Part shown: positions 17,777 through 27,771 of the stretch, piece by piece | How positions within the stretch are numbered: the stretch's first letter is position 1 | Layout: each line of letters opens with the position of its first letter | Assembly (NCBI GenBank): GCA_002363615.1 | Contig: DEWK01000007.1 | Span: 62,001-126,000 of the forward strand | DNA: 64,000 nucleotides | Direction: 5' to 3' | Origin: Lachnospira sp. UBA3212 | GTDB taxonomy: Bacteria > Bacillota > Clostridia > Lachnospirales > Lachnospiraceae | Program-made: the position numbers and the translations under genes | Notes under the pieces: generated by a model | Database searches by the model: none | The model's input: only the letters and a program-made list of their open reading frames with translations | What the model was told of the DNA's origin: nothing

Positions 17777-18877
17777 ATGAAATTAGGAATCGTCGGCCTT
17801 CCAAATGTAGGCAAAAGTACTTTATTTAATTCACTTACAAAGGCAGGAGCTGAATCTGCCAACTACCCTTTCTGTACCATTGATCCCAACGTAGGAATTG
17901 TTCCAGTTCCGGATAAGAGATTAACCGTATTAACCCAGATGTATTCCAGCAAAAAAACAACTCCTGCTGTCATCGAGTTTGTTGATATTGCAGGTCTTGT
18001 AAAGGGAGCTTCTAAAGGAGAGGGCCTAGGCAACCAGTTCTTAGCAAACATCCGTGAGACAGACGCTATCGTCCATGTGGTTCGTTGTTTCGATAACACC
18101 AACATCATCCACGTAGATGGAAGCATTGATGCCATTCGTGATATTGAAACCATTAATATGGAATTGATTTTTGCGGATATTGAAACCTTAGACAGACGAA
18201 TCGCCAAAGTAGCGAAAGGTGCAAGAATGGACAAGAAGTTAGCTGTTGAAGAGGCATCCTTAAAAAAATTCAAGGAACACTTGGAAAATGGAGAACTCGC
18301 CATTACCATCGAACCTGATAACGAAGATGAAGAAGCCTTATTAAAGGATTGCAACCTTCTGACTGCGAAGCCTGTGATTTTCGCAGCTAATGTTGCAGAA
18401 GAGGACCTTGCAAATGATGGTGCCAATAATCCTCAGGTAGCTGCCGTTCGTGATTTTGCAGCAAAACAGGGATTTGAAGTTTTTGTTGTCAGTGCTGAAA
18501 TAGAGCAGGAAATCGCCCAATTAGATGACGAAGAGGAAAAGGCCATGTTCTTAGAAGACTTAGGCTTAAAGGAATCTGGTTTAGATAAGTTAATTACCGC
18601 TTCTTACCGACTCTTAGGTCTAATCTCTTACCTTACTTCCGGAGAAGACGAGACTAGAGCCTGGACCATTAAAAAGGGAACGAAAGCTCCTCAGGCTGCC
18701 GGCAAAATCCATACAGACTTTGAACGTGGATTCATCTGTGCCGAAGTTGTAGCCTATGATGATTTAGTAGCTTGTGGATCCATGTCCGCTGCTAAGGAAA
18801 AAGGATTAGTAGGAACTCAAGGAAAAGAATATATCGTAAAAGACGGAGATGTCATCTTATTTAGATTTAACGTATAG
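17777..18877 (+). CDS. ychF: Ribosome-binding ATPase YchF
   Basis: A 366-residue Obg-family P-loop protein that prefers ATP. The P-loop is GLPNVGKST at the N-terminus, switch II is DIAGLVKGASKGEGLGN, and the altered G4 motif is in the FAANVAEED segment (NxxE instead of NKxD), which explains ATP specificity. A coiled coil and a C-terminal TGS domain ending in GDVILFRFNV follow. I chose ATG 17777 (MKLGIVGLPN), the family start, over the longer frame whose codons overlap the promoter. It is divergent from the dcw operon. Confidence 0.96.
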   Translation: MKLGIVGLPNVGKSTLFNSLTKAGAESANYPFCTIDPNVGIVPVPDKRLTVLTQMYSSKKTTPAVIEFVDIAGLVKGASKGEGLGNQFLANIRETDAIVHVVRCFDNTNIIHVDGSIDAIRDIETINMELIFADIETLDRRIAKVAKGARMDKKLAVEEASLKKFKEHLENGELAITIEPDNEDEEALLKDCNLLTAKPVIFAANVAEEDLANDGANNPQVAAVRDFAAKQGFEVFVVSAEIEQEIAQLDDEEEKAMFLEDLGLKESGLDKLITASYRLLGLISYLTSGEDETRAWTIKKGTKAPQAAGKIHTDFERGFICAEVVAYDDLVACGSMSAAKEKGLVGTQGKEYIVKDGDVILFRFNV

Positions 18878-18882
18878 ACACG

Positions 18883-18927
18883 AAAAAGACCAGCCACCTA
18901 CCAAACGGTAGATGAGCTGGTCTTTTT
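18883..18927. terminator. Bidirectional terminator between ychF and thiN
   Basis: An imperfect inverted repeat AAAAGACCAGC...GCTGGTCTTTTTT flanked by A and T tracts, so it can end transcripts from ychF (+) and thiN (-). Confidence 0.9.
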
Positions 18928-18957
18928 TATCCTATAGGGATAATTCCCCACTTCAGT

Positions 18958-19611
18958 TCAATCTTTACTTTCAATTACTACTAAAATCCCCGATTTTAGG
19001 GTGATCACTCCCTTTTCTCCCACAATCTCGTTAGAAACTCCTAAACTAGGGTTGTAAAAACGGGACATACTACCATCTTCCAGGGAATATTTCATCCCCT
19101 TTAAGCAAATCCCCCTGACTTCTTCCGTAAACGGAAGCAGGGAAATATAGGTTCCAAACTTCTCTGTTCTTGCTAGCTCATAAGATTGGTCCACCAAACA
19201 AATCTTATTGTGTTCATCCAAAATCCATCCGGGAATCTTTGCCTCTAACAACAGCTGTAAAAGAGCAATGTTTGCCATGCTATGATCCACACGACTTCCA
19301 ATCCCTCCTACAATAAAAACCCCGCTGCTCTTAATGTCTCTCGCAAGAAGAATTGCCGTTTCTGTATCTGTCTCATCTTTTTGAGGATTCAGCTTTATCA
19401 TCTCCGTCTCCTTTGGAATCATCTCAAAGTAGTCGGCTTCTAAGGTATCAAAATCTCCCACGGCATAATCCATAAAAATTCCATGATCGATTGCAAATCG
19501 ACAACCACCATCAACACCAATCACACAGTCGATTTTTTTAGCATCTAATAGGTCTTCTACCAGCTTTGGACAAATGCTTCCACCAGTAAGAATCAGGGTA
19601 TTCTTTCTCAT
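18958..19611 (-). CDS. thiN: Thiamine pyrophosphokinase
   Basis: A 217-residue enzyme transferring pyrophosphate from ATP to thiamine. Family motifs are visible: GVDGGCRFAIDHG near 33-45, VGDFDTL near 52, and QKDETDTETAI near 76-86, which form the metal and substrate site, followed by GGIGSRVDHSMANI. It is the last gene of the rlmN-prpC-prkC-rsgA-rpe-thiN run, 20 bp after rpe, a standard Firmicutes position. Confidence 0.94.
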   Translation of the reverse strand: MRKNTLILTGGSICPKLVEDLLDAKKIDCVIGVDGGCRFAIDHGIFMDYAVGDFDTLEADYFEMIPKETEMIKLNPQKDETDTETAILLARDIKSSGVFIVGGIGSRVDHSMANIALLQLLLEAKIPGWILDEHNKICLVDQSYELARTEKFGTYISLLPFTEEVRGICLKGMKYSLEDGSMSRFYNPSLGVSNEIVGEKGVITLKSGILVVIESKD

Positions 19612-19631
19612 AGTAACAGCCTTCTTAAAGT

Positions 19632-20324
19632 TTAAATACGTTCTAGTTTAATATCATTTTCCCTATAATCTACGAACTTTCTTCTAAACATCTCCATATT
19701 CTGGGCAATAACTCCATCATAAATAGCAGAACCAGCAACGATTACATTGGCTCCTGCAGAAAGAACCATCTGAACATTACCGGTCTTAATACCACCATCC
19801 ACTTCAATATCCGTATTCAAACCACGTCTTCGAATCATATCCCGAAGTTTGGTAATCTTTTCCGTAGAACTTGCAATATATTTCTGTCCACCGAAACCCG
19901 GATTAACTGTCATTAAAAGCACAAGGTCCACCTGATCCAACACATATTGCAAAACGCTTACAGGGGTTGCAGGATTAATTGCTACTCCAGCCTTACATCC
20001 CACCCGTTTAATCTGGTCGATAACCTGCTCTAAATTCACGCAGGCTTCCGCATGGACCGTGATAATATCCGCTCCTACCCGCTTAAAATCCTTAATATAT
20101 CTTCCTGGGTCATCTACCATCAAATGAACATCGAAAGGCTTATTGGTTACCTTTCGAATCGATTGTATTACTGGCATACCAAAGGAAATACACGGAACGA
20201 AAATACCATCCATAACATCAATATGGATCATATCTGCACCAGCCGCATCAACTGCTCTGATTTCATCTCCAATTCTGCTAAAATCTGCTGCCAGAATTGA
20301 AGGAGACAATTTAATCTTTGACAC
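19632..20324 (-). CDS. rpe: Ribulose-phosphate 3-epimerase
   Basis: A 230-residue TIM-barrel enzyme of the pentose phosphate pathway, interconverting ribulose-5-P and xylulose-5-P. It begins LSPSILAADFSR, has HIDVMDGIFVP with the metal/catalytic Asp, HLMVDDP, MTVNPGFGGQKYI and the phosphate-binding GANVIVAGSAIY. Length is typical. Confidence 0.96.
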   Translation of the reverse strand: MSKIKLSPSILAADFSRIGDEIRAVDAAGADMIHIDVMDGIFVPCISFGMPVIQSIRKVTNKPFDVHLMVDDPGRYIKDFKRVGADIITVHAEACVNLEQVIDQIKRVGCKAGVAINPATPVSVLQYVLDQVDLVLLMTVNPGFGGQKYIASSTEKITKLRDMIRRRGLNTDIEVDGGIKTGNVQMVLSAGANVIVAGSAIYDGVIAQNMEMFRRKFVDYRENDIKLERI

Positions 20325-20365
20325 TCCCTCACCTCTTCCCGCGCACCCTTGCGCTATCTCTTGTT

Positions 20366-21259
20366 CTATGAATATCGATTATTTTTCTTTTCTAATAATT
20401 CTTGATAAAATTGACAGTAATTCTCATACCTGCTTGAAGCGATTTTCCCTTCTTCCACTGCCTGTTTCACGGCACAGTCCGGTTCGCTTACATGAACACA
20501 ACCATGAAATCGGCAAGAACCTTCATAAGGTTGAAATTCAAAGAAATCATACCTTAAATCATCCGGCTCCATATCCATAACCAGGAAGGAACTAAAACCA
20601 GGCGTATCCATTAAATAGGTGTCTTTTCCCGCTATAAAAATCTCTGAATGTCTGGTCGTATGCTTTCCTCGGTGAAGTTTTTTACTAATATCTCCCGTTT
20701 CCATTTGCTTTCTTTCTAAGACCGCATTCAAAATAGAAGACTTGCCTACACCAGATCCTCCGGCTAATGCCGTGTTTTTTCCTTGGAGCAATTCTTTCAA
20801 ATGTTCCATCCCCTCTCCTGTATAGGTAGAGGTAAAAATCACCGGATACGTGCTATGTTCATAAATCTTTTTAATCTCTTCCCTTTCCTCTTTCCCCTTT
20901 AAATCACATTTGTTAAAACAAATAATCGGCTTAACCTCTTGTTCCTCCATGGATAAGAGGAAACGATCTAAAAGGTTCAAATTCGGATCAGGATTTGCAA
21001 GAGCAAATACAATGATCACTTGATCTGTATTGGCTACAGCAGGACGAATCATCTGGTTTTTTCTTGGAAGGATACTTATAATATTTCCCTTTTTTTCTTC
21101 CTGGTCAATGACATCAATCTGACAATCATCTCCCACTAAAGGTTTAATCTTATCCTTGCGAAAGGCCCCTTTTGCCTTGCACTCATATATTATATTATCT
21201 ACTGCCACATAATAAAAACCAGCAATTCCTTTTACAATTTTTCCTGTCATATTTTCCAT
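20366..21259 (-). CDS. rsgA: Ribosome small-subunit GTPase RsgA
   Basis: A circularly permuted GTPase of about 297 residues that helps mature the 30S subunit. Order is an OB fold, then G4 FNKCD, G1 GGSGVGKSS and G3 DTPGF, and a C-terminal zinc motif CRFHGCVHVSEPDC. I set the start at ATG 21259, overlapping the prkC TGA (TGATG), which suggests translational coupling; TTG 21262 or ATG 21250 are alternatives. Co-occurrence with PrkC/PrpC is widespread in Firmicutes, where RsgA is a known PrkC substrate. Confidence 0.95.
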   Translation of the reverse strand: MENMTGKIVKGIAGFYYVAVDNIIYECKAKGAFRKDKIKPLVGDDCQIDVIDQEEKKGNIISILPRKNQMIRPAVANTDQVIIVFALANPDPNLNLLDRFLLSMEEQEVKPIICFNKCDLKGKEEREEIKKIYEHSTYPVIFTSTYTGEGMEHLKELLQGKNTALAGGSGVGKSSILNAVLERKQMETGDISKKLHRGKHTTRHSEIFIAGKDTYLMDTPGFSSFLVMDMEPDDLRYDFFEFQPYEGSCRFHGCVHVSEPDCAVKQAVEEGKIASSRYENYCQFYQELLEKKNNRYS

Positions 21260-23529
21260 CAATTAATCTGAATAGACATGTTATAAACCTCAACCCCATC
21301 TAAGGTTGCGATTACATTGGATACACCTACCGCATCCTTCACAATCGTATAAACAAATGTATCTGTAGGCCAATTTGCAACATCTGCATAGGCACCCACA
21401 TCAATCGCCACACCATCTACAGTTACCGCAAAAGTTCCAGCACTTGCACCACCGAGGTTTACACTCTTAGATACCGCAAAGGATCCACTATAAACCTTGG
21501 TATCGGTGGCAGTTGTCGTGGTTGCTTCCTCGGCGCTAGTAGTTGTCTCTGGTTCTGGTCCACCACTGATTACAATATCAACGGTACTTCCAGCATCTAC
21601 GGTGGTACCTGCCACAGGATTCTGCCCAATGACTCTTCCTACCTTACGATCGGAATACTCAGTAGTGACCTTACCAAGTTTTAATCCAGCCTGATTCAGG
21701 ACACGTTCCGCCTTCTCCTTGGTATAATGACCATATTTCAAATCAGGAACCTCTACTTCTGAAGGACCTGTAGAAACCACTACATCAACCGTTGTTCCCA
21801 CCGGAAGCTTATCTCCAGCCTTAAACTGTTGACTAATTACCGCATCCTTTGCCACGTTATCATTCTCTTCATAAGAATAAGAACCGACCAATAAGCCAGA
21901 ACTGGTTAAACGAACGATGGCTTCATTAATACCTACACCGGTAATATTTGGAACTGTTCCATCTGCTACATACTCTTTACCACGACTTACCGTTAAAGTA
22001 ATGGTATCCCCGGGAACCACTTCCTCCGGAGCCAGTGGAGAAGATGAAATAACCGTGTCAATCGGAACTGTATCACTAAAGGTATAGTTTACCTCATATA
22101 AAAGACTTAATTCTGTAATAGCCCTCTGTGCTGCAGTCATGGTCTGACCTGCATAGTCTGGTGCCTGGAAGCTATTGGCTCCCTCACTAATGGTACAGGT
22201 AATCGTTTGGTATTTTTCCACCACCGAATTAGCCTCTACCGACTGCTTAAAGCACTTGCCTTCTGACACGCTTGAATCCTTGGCATATTCAAATTTTCTT
22301 CCCAGGTTAACCTCACGAAGGGTATTCTCGATCTCTGTTACGGTCATGCCATATAGATCAGGCATATACACATACCCCTCTGCCAGGGTCTCTTGGGTTT
22401 CATCTTCTGTAGCGCTAATATTATCCTGGCCAAAGAAATAAAAGGCCAACATAACCACAATAATCAAGAAGGAAATAGCAACTACCACACCAGCAAGATG
22501 AATCACATGATCAAGCCTTGGATTTACCTTGTCAATATCGTCATCATCCGGCTCGTTAATCACCGCAACCTGATCTGACTCTCCCGGCATCTTCTTCTTT
22601 TTATCAGCCATCTCCGTCTCGGTAGCCTTAGCATTCACCTGCTTTGGATCATACATAACAGTAGCTCCATTCACTGGCTGTGGAGATGCGATCTGAACAA
22701 AATCTGTCTCCGGTTCCACCAAAGATCTCTTTAAATCTTCAATCAAAGCAGAAATCTTCATATATCGACGATCCTGCTTTTTCTGTGTACATTTATAAAC
22801 AATTTTTTCGGTAGAAACCGGAATATCCGGAACCATAGACTTAATATCCGGAATTTCACCCTGAATATGTTGAAGGGCAATGGATACAGTAGAATCTCCC
22901 TCGAAAGGTACCTTACCTGTTAACATCTCAAACAAGGTAATACCCAGGGAATAGATATCACTTCTCTCATCAATGTACCCGCCCCTCGCCTGTTCTGGAG
23001 AAATATAATGAACAGAGCCCATGGCGTTGGAATTAATGGTATTGGCAGAGGCGGCTCTTGCAATTCCAAAATCCGTTACCTTTACCTTTCCTTCCTTGGA
23101 AATAATAATATTCTGTGGCTTAATATCCCTATGAATAATATGATTGTTATGAGCACACTCAATTCCCTGAGCCACCTGAATAGCGATACTGGTAGCTTCC
23201 TTTACCGAAAGGCTACCCTTCTTTTGAATATATCGCTTCAAGGTAATTCCCTCAATCAACTCCATTACAATGTAATAGATCCCATTCTCTTCTCCTACAT
23301 CATAAACACTTACAATATTAGGATGAGAAAGTCCTGCCGCAGACTGAGCCTCTACTCTGAACTTAGCAACGAAATTACGGTCTTCTGAAAACTCCTGTTT
23401 CAAAACCTTCACCGCTACATTCCGGTTTAACTTATGATCTTTTACCTTATATACTTCTGACATTCCTCCGGATCCAACCTGACTAATTACCTCATATCGG
23501 TCTCCGATGAACATACCCTTCCTTAACAT
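21259..23529 (-). CDS. prkC: Stk1-type Ser/Thr kinase with PASTA domains
   Basis: A 756-residue transmembrane kinase sensing peptidoglycan-related ligands. The cytoplasmic kinase domain spans about 10-270 (VAVKVLK Lys, HRDIKPQN, DFG), followed by a linker, one transmembrane helix at about 341-365, and four PASTA repeats between about 390 and 665. After a Thr-rich linker there is an extra C-terminal domain of about 75 residues not usual for PrkC. The gene is 31 bp after the cognate phosphatase prpC. It probably phosphorylates division and translation factors, several encoded in this window. Confidence 0.94.
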   Translation of the reverse strand: MLRKGMFIGDRYEVISQVGSGGMSEVYKVKDHKLNRNVAVKVLKQEFSEDRNFVAKFRVEAQSAAGLSHPNIVSVYDVGEENGIYYIVMELIEGITLKRYIQKKGSLSVKEATSIAIQVAQGIECAHNNHIIHRDIKPQNIIISKEGKVKVTDFGIARAASANTINSNAMGSVHYISPEQARGGYIDERSDIYSLGITLFEMLTGKVPFEGDSTVSIALQHIQGEIPDIKSMVPDIPVSTEKIVYKCTQKKQDRRYMKISALIEDLKRSLVEPETDFVQIASPQPVNGATVMYDPKQVNAKATETEMADKKKKMPGESDQVAVINEPDDDDIDKVNPRLDHVIHLAGVVVAISFLIIVVMLAFYFFGQDNISATEDETQETLAEGYVYMPDLYGMTVTEIENTLREVNLGRKFEYAKDSSVSEGKCFKQSVEANSVVEKYQTITCTISEGANSFQAPDYAGQTMTAAQRAITELSLLYEVNYTFSDTVPIDTVISSSPLAPEEVVPGDTITLTVSRGKEYVADGTVPNITGVGINEAIVRLTSSGLLVGSYSYEENDNVAKDAVISQQFKAGDKLPVGTTVDVVVSTGPSEVEVPDLKYGHYTKEKAERVLNQAGLKLGKVTTEYSDRKVGRVIGQNPVAGTTVDAGSTVDIVISGGPEPETTTSAEEATTTTATDTKVYSGSFAVSKSVNLGGASAGTFAVTVDGVAIDVGAYADVANWPTDTFVYTIVKDAVGVSNVIATLDGVEVYNMSIQIN

Positions 23530-23560
23530 AATTTAATCCCTTTCAGCATCTTCTTACGAC

Positions 23561-24316
23561 CTAAAAACCTGCCTTAGGCAGTTCTTCCTGTCTATACTCT
23601 GTCTGAACCAACACAGCAGAAACATTATCTTTTCCCCCATTGCCGTTGGCTTCCTCCACCAACTGATCAACGGCTTCTTCTACATGTGCACTGTTACATA
23701 CAATCTGTTTGATTCTTTGATCATCAATCATATTACATAGACCATCTGTACAAAGCAAAAACTTGTCACCCGGTTCAAATTCAATCTCAAAAATATCCGG
23801 AATCACTCGTTTTGATACTCCCACCGCCCGGGTGATGACATTCTTTTTCTCGTAACTCCTTGCCTTCTTTCGATCCAGTTCTCCCAAACTGACCATCTCC
23901 TCCACAAGGGAATGATCTCTGGTAATCTGCTTAATCTCATCATTAATCAGGTAAAGCCTGCTGTCCCCTACATTAGCAATATAGGCGCAATTTTTATATA
24001 TCACTGCCACAACAAAAGTGGTACCCATGCCTGCATAATCCACGCTGGTGGTAGCCTCATCAAGTACCGTATGATTAGCTCTTGCAATCCCCTCATCGAT
24101 CAAACGAATGGGATTGCTATCTGTTTGATTCTTAATATATTCTACAAATGTATTAACAGCATATCGGCTAGCCACATCGCCCGCCTTATGACCGCCCATT
24201 CCATCTGCCACCACAAAAAGATTCGGAAGCTGTCCAACCGGTGTTACAGAATAAAAAATATAATCCTGATTCACGGCTCTTTCCTTGCCGATATCACTCA
24301 CTCCGTAAGCTTTCAT
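23561..24316 (-). CDS. prpC: Stp1-type PP2C protein phosphatase
   Basis: A 251-residue metal-dependent phosphatase. Metal-binding motifs are DIGKERAVNQD near the N-terminus, VADGMGGHKAGDVAS near 38, IANVGDSRLY near 113, CTDGLCNMI and GGKDNVSAV near the C-terminus. It reverses PrkC phosphorylation; the prpC-prkC pair is conserved in Firmicutes. Confidence 0.95.
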   Translation of the reverse strand: MKAYGVSDIGKERAVNQDYIFYSVTPVGQLPNLFVVADGMGGHKAGDVASRYAVNTFVEYIKNQTDSNPIRLIDEGIARANHTVLDEATTSVDYAGMGTTFVVAVIYKNCAYIANVGDSRLYLINDEIKQITRDHSLVEEMVSLGELDRKKARSYEKKNVITRAVGVSKRVIPDIFEIEFEPGDKFLLCTDGLCNMIDDQRIKQIVCNSAHVEEAVDQLVEEANGNGGKDNVSAVLVQTEYRQEELPKAGF

Positions 24317-24401
24317 GGTGCCTCCCTTCTCATCTAAATCATTCTATCTTCAAATGCCGAAAAACGGCACAATTCCACGGTCTATTATATAGAATAATAG
24401 G

Positions 24402-25454
24402 CTATTTGTCAAAGGTCTCCTGGCCCCCTTCTTCTAGATAATTCTTTCTAAGCTGGCCACAAGATCCATTAATATCTCGGCCCATTTCCCTACGAATCGT
24501 CACATTGATATGGTGTTTTTCCAACACTTCCTTAAAGCGATAAATATTATCCCAGGTAGGTTGTTTAAAATCCTTTTCTTCAATGGGATTTACCGGAATT
24601 AGATTTACATGACAGTTCCGGCCCTTTAAAAGACTTGCCAACTCTTTTGCTCCCTCCTTGGTATCGTTCACATCTTTAACCAGGGAATACTCAAAACTAA
24701 TCCGCCTGCCGGTGGTCTGAAAATAATAATCACAAGCCTCCAGCACCTGAGCAATGGAGTACTTGTTGGCAATAGGCATTAACTCTTTTCTGGTTTCATC
24801 ATTGGACGCATGAAGGGAAATTGCCAGAGTCACCTGTAATTTCAAATCTGCCAATTCCTTGATTTTTGGCACCAATCCACAGGTGGAGACCGTGATATTC
24901 CGACCACTAAGATTCATTCCCTGATCATTTGTTATCATATCTAGAAAACGAACCACATAATCAAAATTATCCATAGGTTCTCCCGCGCCCATTAATACAA
25001 TATGGCTAACCCGTTCCTTTGTGATGTGCTCAATGGTATAAACCTCAGCTAACATTTCTCCCGGAGTAAGATTTCTGGTTCTTCCATCAATGGTAGAAGC
25101 ACAGAAACGACAACCCATTCTGCAGCCCACCTGGGTAGAGATACAGACGGAATTCCCATACTTGTACTTCATTAAAACCGCCTCGATGACATTGCCATCA
25201 TAAAGGCGAAAGAGGTACTTTTGAGTGCCATCGATCTTACTGGTTAACACCTGTAAGGGCTTTAAAGGGGCAAAGAAATAATTTGCCATTAGTTTTTCCT
25301 TTAACCCCTTAGAAATGTTTGTCATCTCCTCAAAAGTGGCTACCCTCTTTTTATGGATCCATTCATAAAGCTGTTTGGCACGAAATTTCTTTTCTCCAAA
25401 CTCTTCAACGATTGAGCTTAACTCCTCTAAGTTAAAACTTCTTAAATCTTCCAC
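24402..25454 (-). CDS. rlmN: Dual-specificity rRNA/tRNA adenine C2 methyltransferase
   Basis: A 350-residue radical-SAM enzyme methylating C2 of A2503 in 23S rRNA and A37 in some tRNAs. The [4Fe-4S] motif C-x3-C-x2-C is at Cys111, Cys115 and Cys118; the catalytic C-terminal Cys332 (GSCGQLR) is present. It is 18 bp after rsmB. The absence of Cfr-specific context and the housekeeping location favour RlmN over Cfr. Confidence 0.96.
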   Translation of the reverse strand: MEDLRSFNLEELSSIVEEFGEKKFRAKQLYEWIHKKRVATFEEMTNISKGLKEKLMANYFFAPLKPLQVLTSKIDGTQKYLFRLYDGNVIEAVLMKYKYGNSVCISTQVGCRMGCRFCASTIDGRTRNLTPGEMLAEVYTIEHITKERVSHIVLMGAGEPMDNFDYVVRFLDMITNDQGMNLSGRNITVSTCGLVPKIKELADLKLQVTLAISLHASNDETRKELMPIANKYSIAQVLEACDYYFQTTGRRISFEYSLVKDVNDTKEGAKELASLLKGRNCHVNLIPVNPIEEKDFKQPTWDNIYRFKEVLEKHHINVTIRREMGRDINGSCGQLRKNYLEEGGQETFDK

Positions 25455-25472
25455 GTCTGCTCCTAACTCTTC

Positions 25473-26831
25473 CTAGTTCTTTCTAAACTTTGCCACAAAG
25501 AAACCATCGCTTTTTTGATAGCCCGGTAAGAACTGGTAATAATAGTTCTCTTTTTGGGCCTGGTAATCTTTTTTTAAAAGCTCCTTTAACTGTTGATCAA
25601 TGGCCACTCCGAAAAGACCCAATTCCTTTTGAATCCAGGCAGCCATTTTTTCATTTTCCTTAGGAGAAATGGTACAGGTACTGTATAAAAGGCATCCTCC
25701 CGGTTTCAGTAAGTCCACATTGGCCCTTAGAATTTCCTTTTGTAATGCAACAATTTCCTCTACCTTTTCCTTGGTCATCTTATAGCGAATTTCCTGCTTT
25801 TTTCCAAGGACACCTAGGCCAGAACATGGAAGATCAGCCATTACCACATCTGCCCATGCCTTCTTTTTCTCATCTTCCCAGGTAGCATCATGTAATTCCA
25901 CCGTTACATTTTGAATTCCGGTTCGATCCAGGTTTTCCCGAATCAGATCTAATTTATGCTCGGAAACATCCCTTGCAATCACCGTGCCAGTCCCCTTCAT
26001 CTGATCCGCCATATGAAGGCTCTTTCCACCGGGAGCCGCACATAAATCAATTACCAAATCATTTTCCTTAGGGGAAGCTAAAATAGATGCCAGCATAGCC
26101 CCGGTATCCTGTACCGTAATCCTTCCCTCTAAAAATACCTTTAGCTGGTCTACCCGGTCAACCCCATCTAAATAAAAGCCCTCTTTCACATAGGGATTTT
26201 GAGAAACCTTTACTCCCTCTTTTTCTAAGTCCTTCCGGACTTCTTCCAGTTCCTTTGGATTTTCATAGGCATGAACCACACGAACCGATAAAACCTGTTC
26301 CTGACTCATGGCTAAAAGGATGTTTTCTGCCTTTTCTAATCCATAGGACTTGTAAAATCGACCGGCAATCCAAAGAGGCACGGAATAGGTGACGGAAAGA
26401 TAATCCACCGGTGCCTCCTTTTTATCCGGAAATGAGATCTCTGAAATATGACGAAGGATGTTTCGAAGCAGGCCATTAACAAACCCGGAAAATCGGTCTT
26501 GCCCCTTAGCTCTGGTCAAATTTACAGCCTCGTTGCAGATAGCAGATTCCGGAACAGAATCCATAAAATAAGCCTGATAAACCCCCATACGCAATACCCA
26601 ACGGATCAGGGGCTTCATCTTTTTTACCTTTATTTTTGAAAACTGATCAATCACATAGTCTTCAAAAATCTGCCACTCCAAACATCCCTTAGTTAAACGG
26701 GAATAGAAGGCCCGTTCCTGTTTTGGTAAATAGGAATATTTATCTAAGGTTCCATGCACCACAGTGTTTAAACGCAGTCCTTCTTTTTCAATTTCCAAGA
26801 GGCTATCTAAGGCCAGTTCTCTTAAATTCAT
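25473..26831 (-). CDS. rsmB: 16S rRNA (cytosine(967)-C(5))-methyltransferase
   Basis: A 452-residue protein with an N-terminal NusB-like RNA-binding domain (about 1-140) and a C-terminal Rossmann methyltransferase. CAAPGGK is at 254-260, the PCSG motif has Cys336 and the catalytic STCT has Cys396. The ATG overlaps the fmt stop (ATGA). Typical member of the priA-def-fmt-rsmB cluster. Confidence 0.95.
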   Translation of the reverse strand: MNLRELALDSLLEIEKEGLRLNTVVHGTLDKYSYLPKQERAFYSRLTKGCLEWQIFEDYVIDQFSKIKVKKMKPLIRWVLRMGVYQAYFMDSVPESAICNEAVNLTRAKGQDRFSGFVNGLLRNILRHISEISFPDKKEAPVDYLSVTYSVPLWIAGRFYKSYGLEKAENILLAMSQEQVLSVRVVHAYENPKELEEVRKDLEKEGVKVSQNPYVKEGFYLDGVDRVDQLKVFLEGRITVQDTGAMLASILASPKENDLVIDLCAAPGGKSLHMADQMKGTGTVIARDVSEHKLDLIRENLDRTGIQNVTVELHDATWEDEKKKAWADVVMADLPCSGLGVLGKKQEIRYKMTKEKVEEIVALQKEILRANVDLLKPGGCLLYSTCTISPKENEKMAAWIQKELGLFGVAIDQQLKELLKKDYQAQKENYYYQFLPGYQKSDGFFVAKFRKN

Positions 26832-27751
26832 ATACGCTCACCATCTTCAACCTGATATCCACGGAGAAAATCCTGGATCTCCATTCTCTTTTTTCCTTCT
26901 AACTGGACTTCTAGAACCTTCAGTGCGTCCTTGCCGCACTGTAGAATCAAGGTATCTTTGTCCGGTCTAAGAATCGTCCCCGGCTCCTTACCAAAAGAAG
27001 AAACCACCTGAGCCTTAAAGATTTTTAAGGTCTTTTGGTGCAAGGTGGTATAGGCACTTGGCCAAGGATAAAGCCCCCGAATCAAACGTTCGATTTCCCT
27101 TGCATCCTTGCCAAAGTCAATCCTTCCCATATCCTTTTTTAACATCTTGGCATAGCTTGAAGAAGCGTGGTCCTGTGAGGTAAACGTAGCACTTCCATCC
27201 TCTAACTGCTTTAAGGCTTCCACACAAGCCTTTCCACCAAGTATGGAAAGTTTATCAAAAAGGCTCTCTCCTGTTTCATCCTCTGCAATCTTTAATTTTT
27301 CTTGTAAAATAACATCTCCGGTGTCTAATCCTTCTGCCATCTGCATAATAGAAACACCGGAATATTCTTCCCCATTAATGACTGCCCACTGGATAGGAGC
27401 TGCCCCACGATATTTCGGAAGCAAAGATGCATGAACATTAATACAACCATACTTTGGAAGTTCTAGAACCTTCTTTGGAAGTATCTGTCCAAAGGCAGCT
27501 ACCACCATAACATCCGGCTGGTAGGAAGCAAGTTCTTCGTACACTCCCTCTGCCTTTATCTTTTCCGGCTGATAAACAGGAAGATCATATTCTAAGGCAC
27601 ACTCCTTAACCGGGGTATATAAAACCTTTTTTCCACGGCCTTTTTGACGGTCTGGCTGAGATACCACCAATACCACGTCATGTCCGGCTTCCTTTAAAGC
27701 CTTCAGCACCGGTACGGCAAAATCCGGTGTTCCCATAAATATTACTCTCAT
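26828..27751 (-). CDS. fmt: Methionyl-tRNA formyltransferase
   Basis: A 307-residue enzyme formylating initiator Met-tRNA using 10-formyl-THF, made by the fhs and folD products encoded just upstream. It starts MRVIFMGTPDFAVPVL and has the catalytic region NVHASLLPKYRGAAPI near 108-123 and the distal SSYAKML motif. ATG 27751 follows GGAGG at 27760-27764; an in-frame TTG at 27766 is less likely. Confidence 0.96.
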   Translation of the reverse strand: MRVIFMGTPDFAVPVLKALKEAGHDVVLVVSQPDRQKGRGKKVLYTPVKECALEYDLPVYQPEKIKAEGVYEELASYQPDVMVVAAFGQILPKKVLELPKYGCINVHASLLPKYRGAAPIQWAVINGEEYSGVSIMQMAEGLDTGDVILQEKLKIAEDETGESLFDKLSILGGKACVEALKQLEDGSATFTSQDHASSSYAKMLKKDMGRIDFGKDAREIERLIRGLYPWPSAYTTLHQKTLKIFKAQVVSSFGKEPGTILRPDKDTLILQCGKDALKVLEVQLEGKKRMEIQDFLRGYQVEDGERI

Positions 27752-27771
27752 GTTTATTTCCTCCAAGGATA

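Noticed and set aside
17863..18426. Long open frame of 187 codons on the minus strand inside ychF
   Set aside because: Fully antisense to a strongly conserved GTPase-fold gene; no ribosome site and composition reflects the complementary codons.
20143..20580. 145-codon plus-strand frame across rpe and rsgA
   Set aside because: Antisense to two conserved enzymes and spans their boundary without its own promoter.
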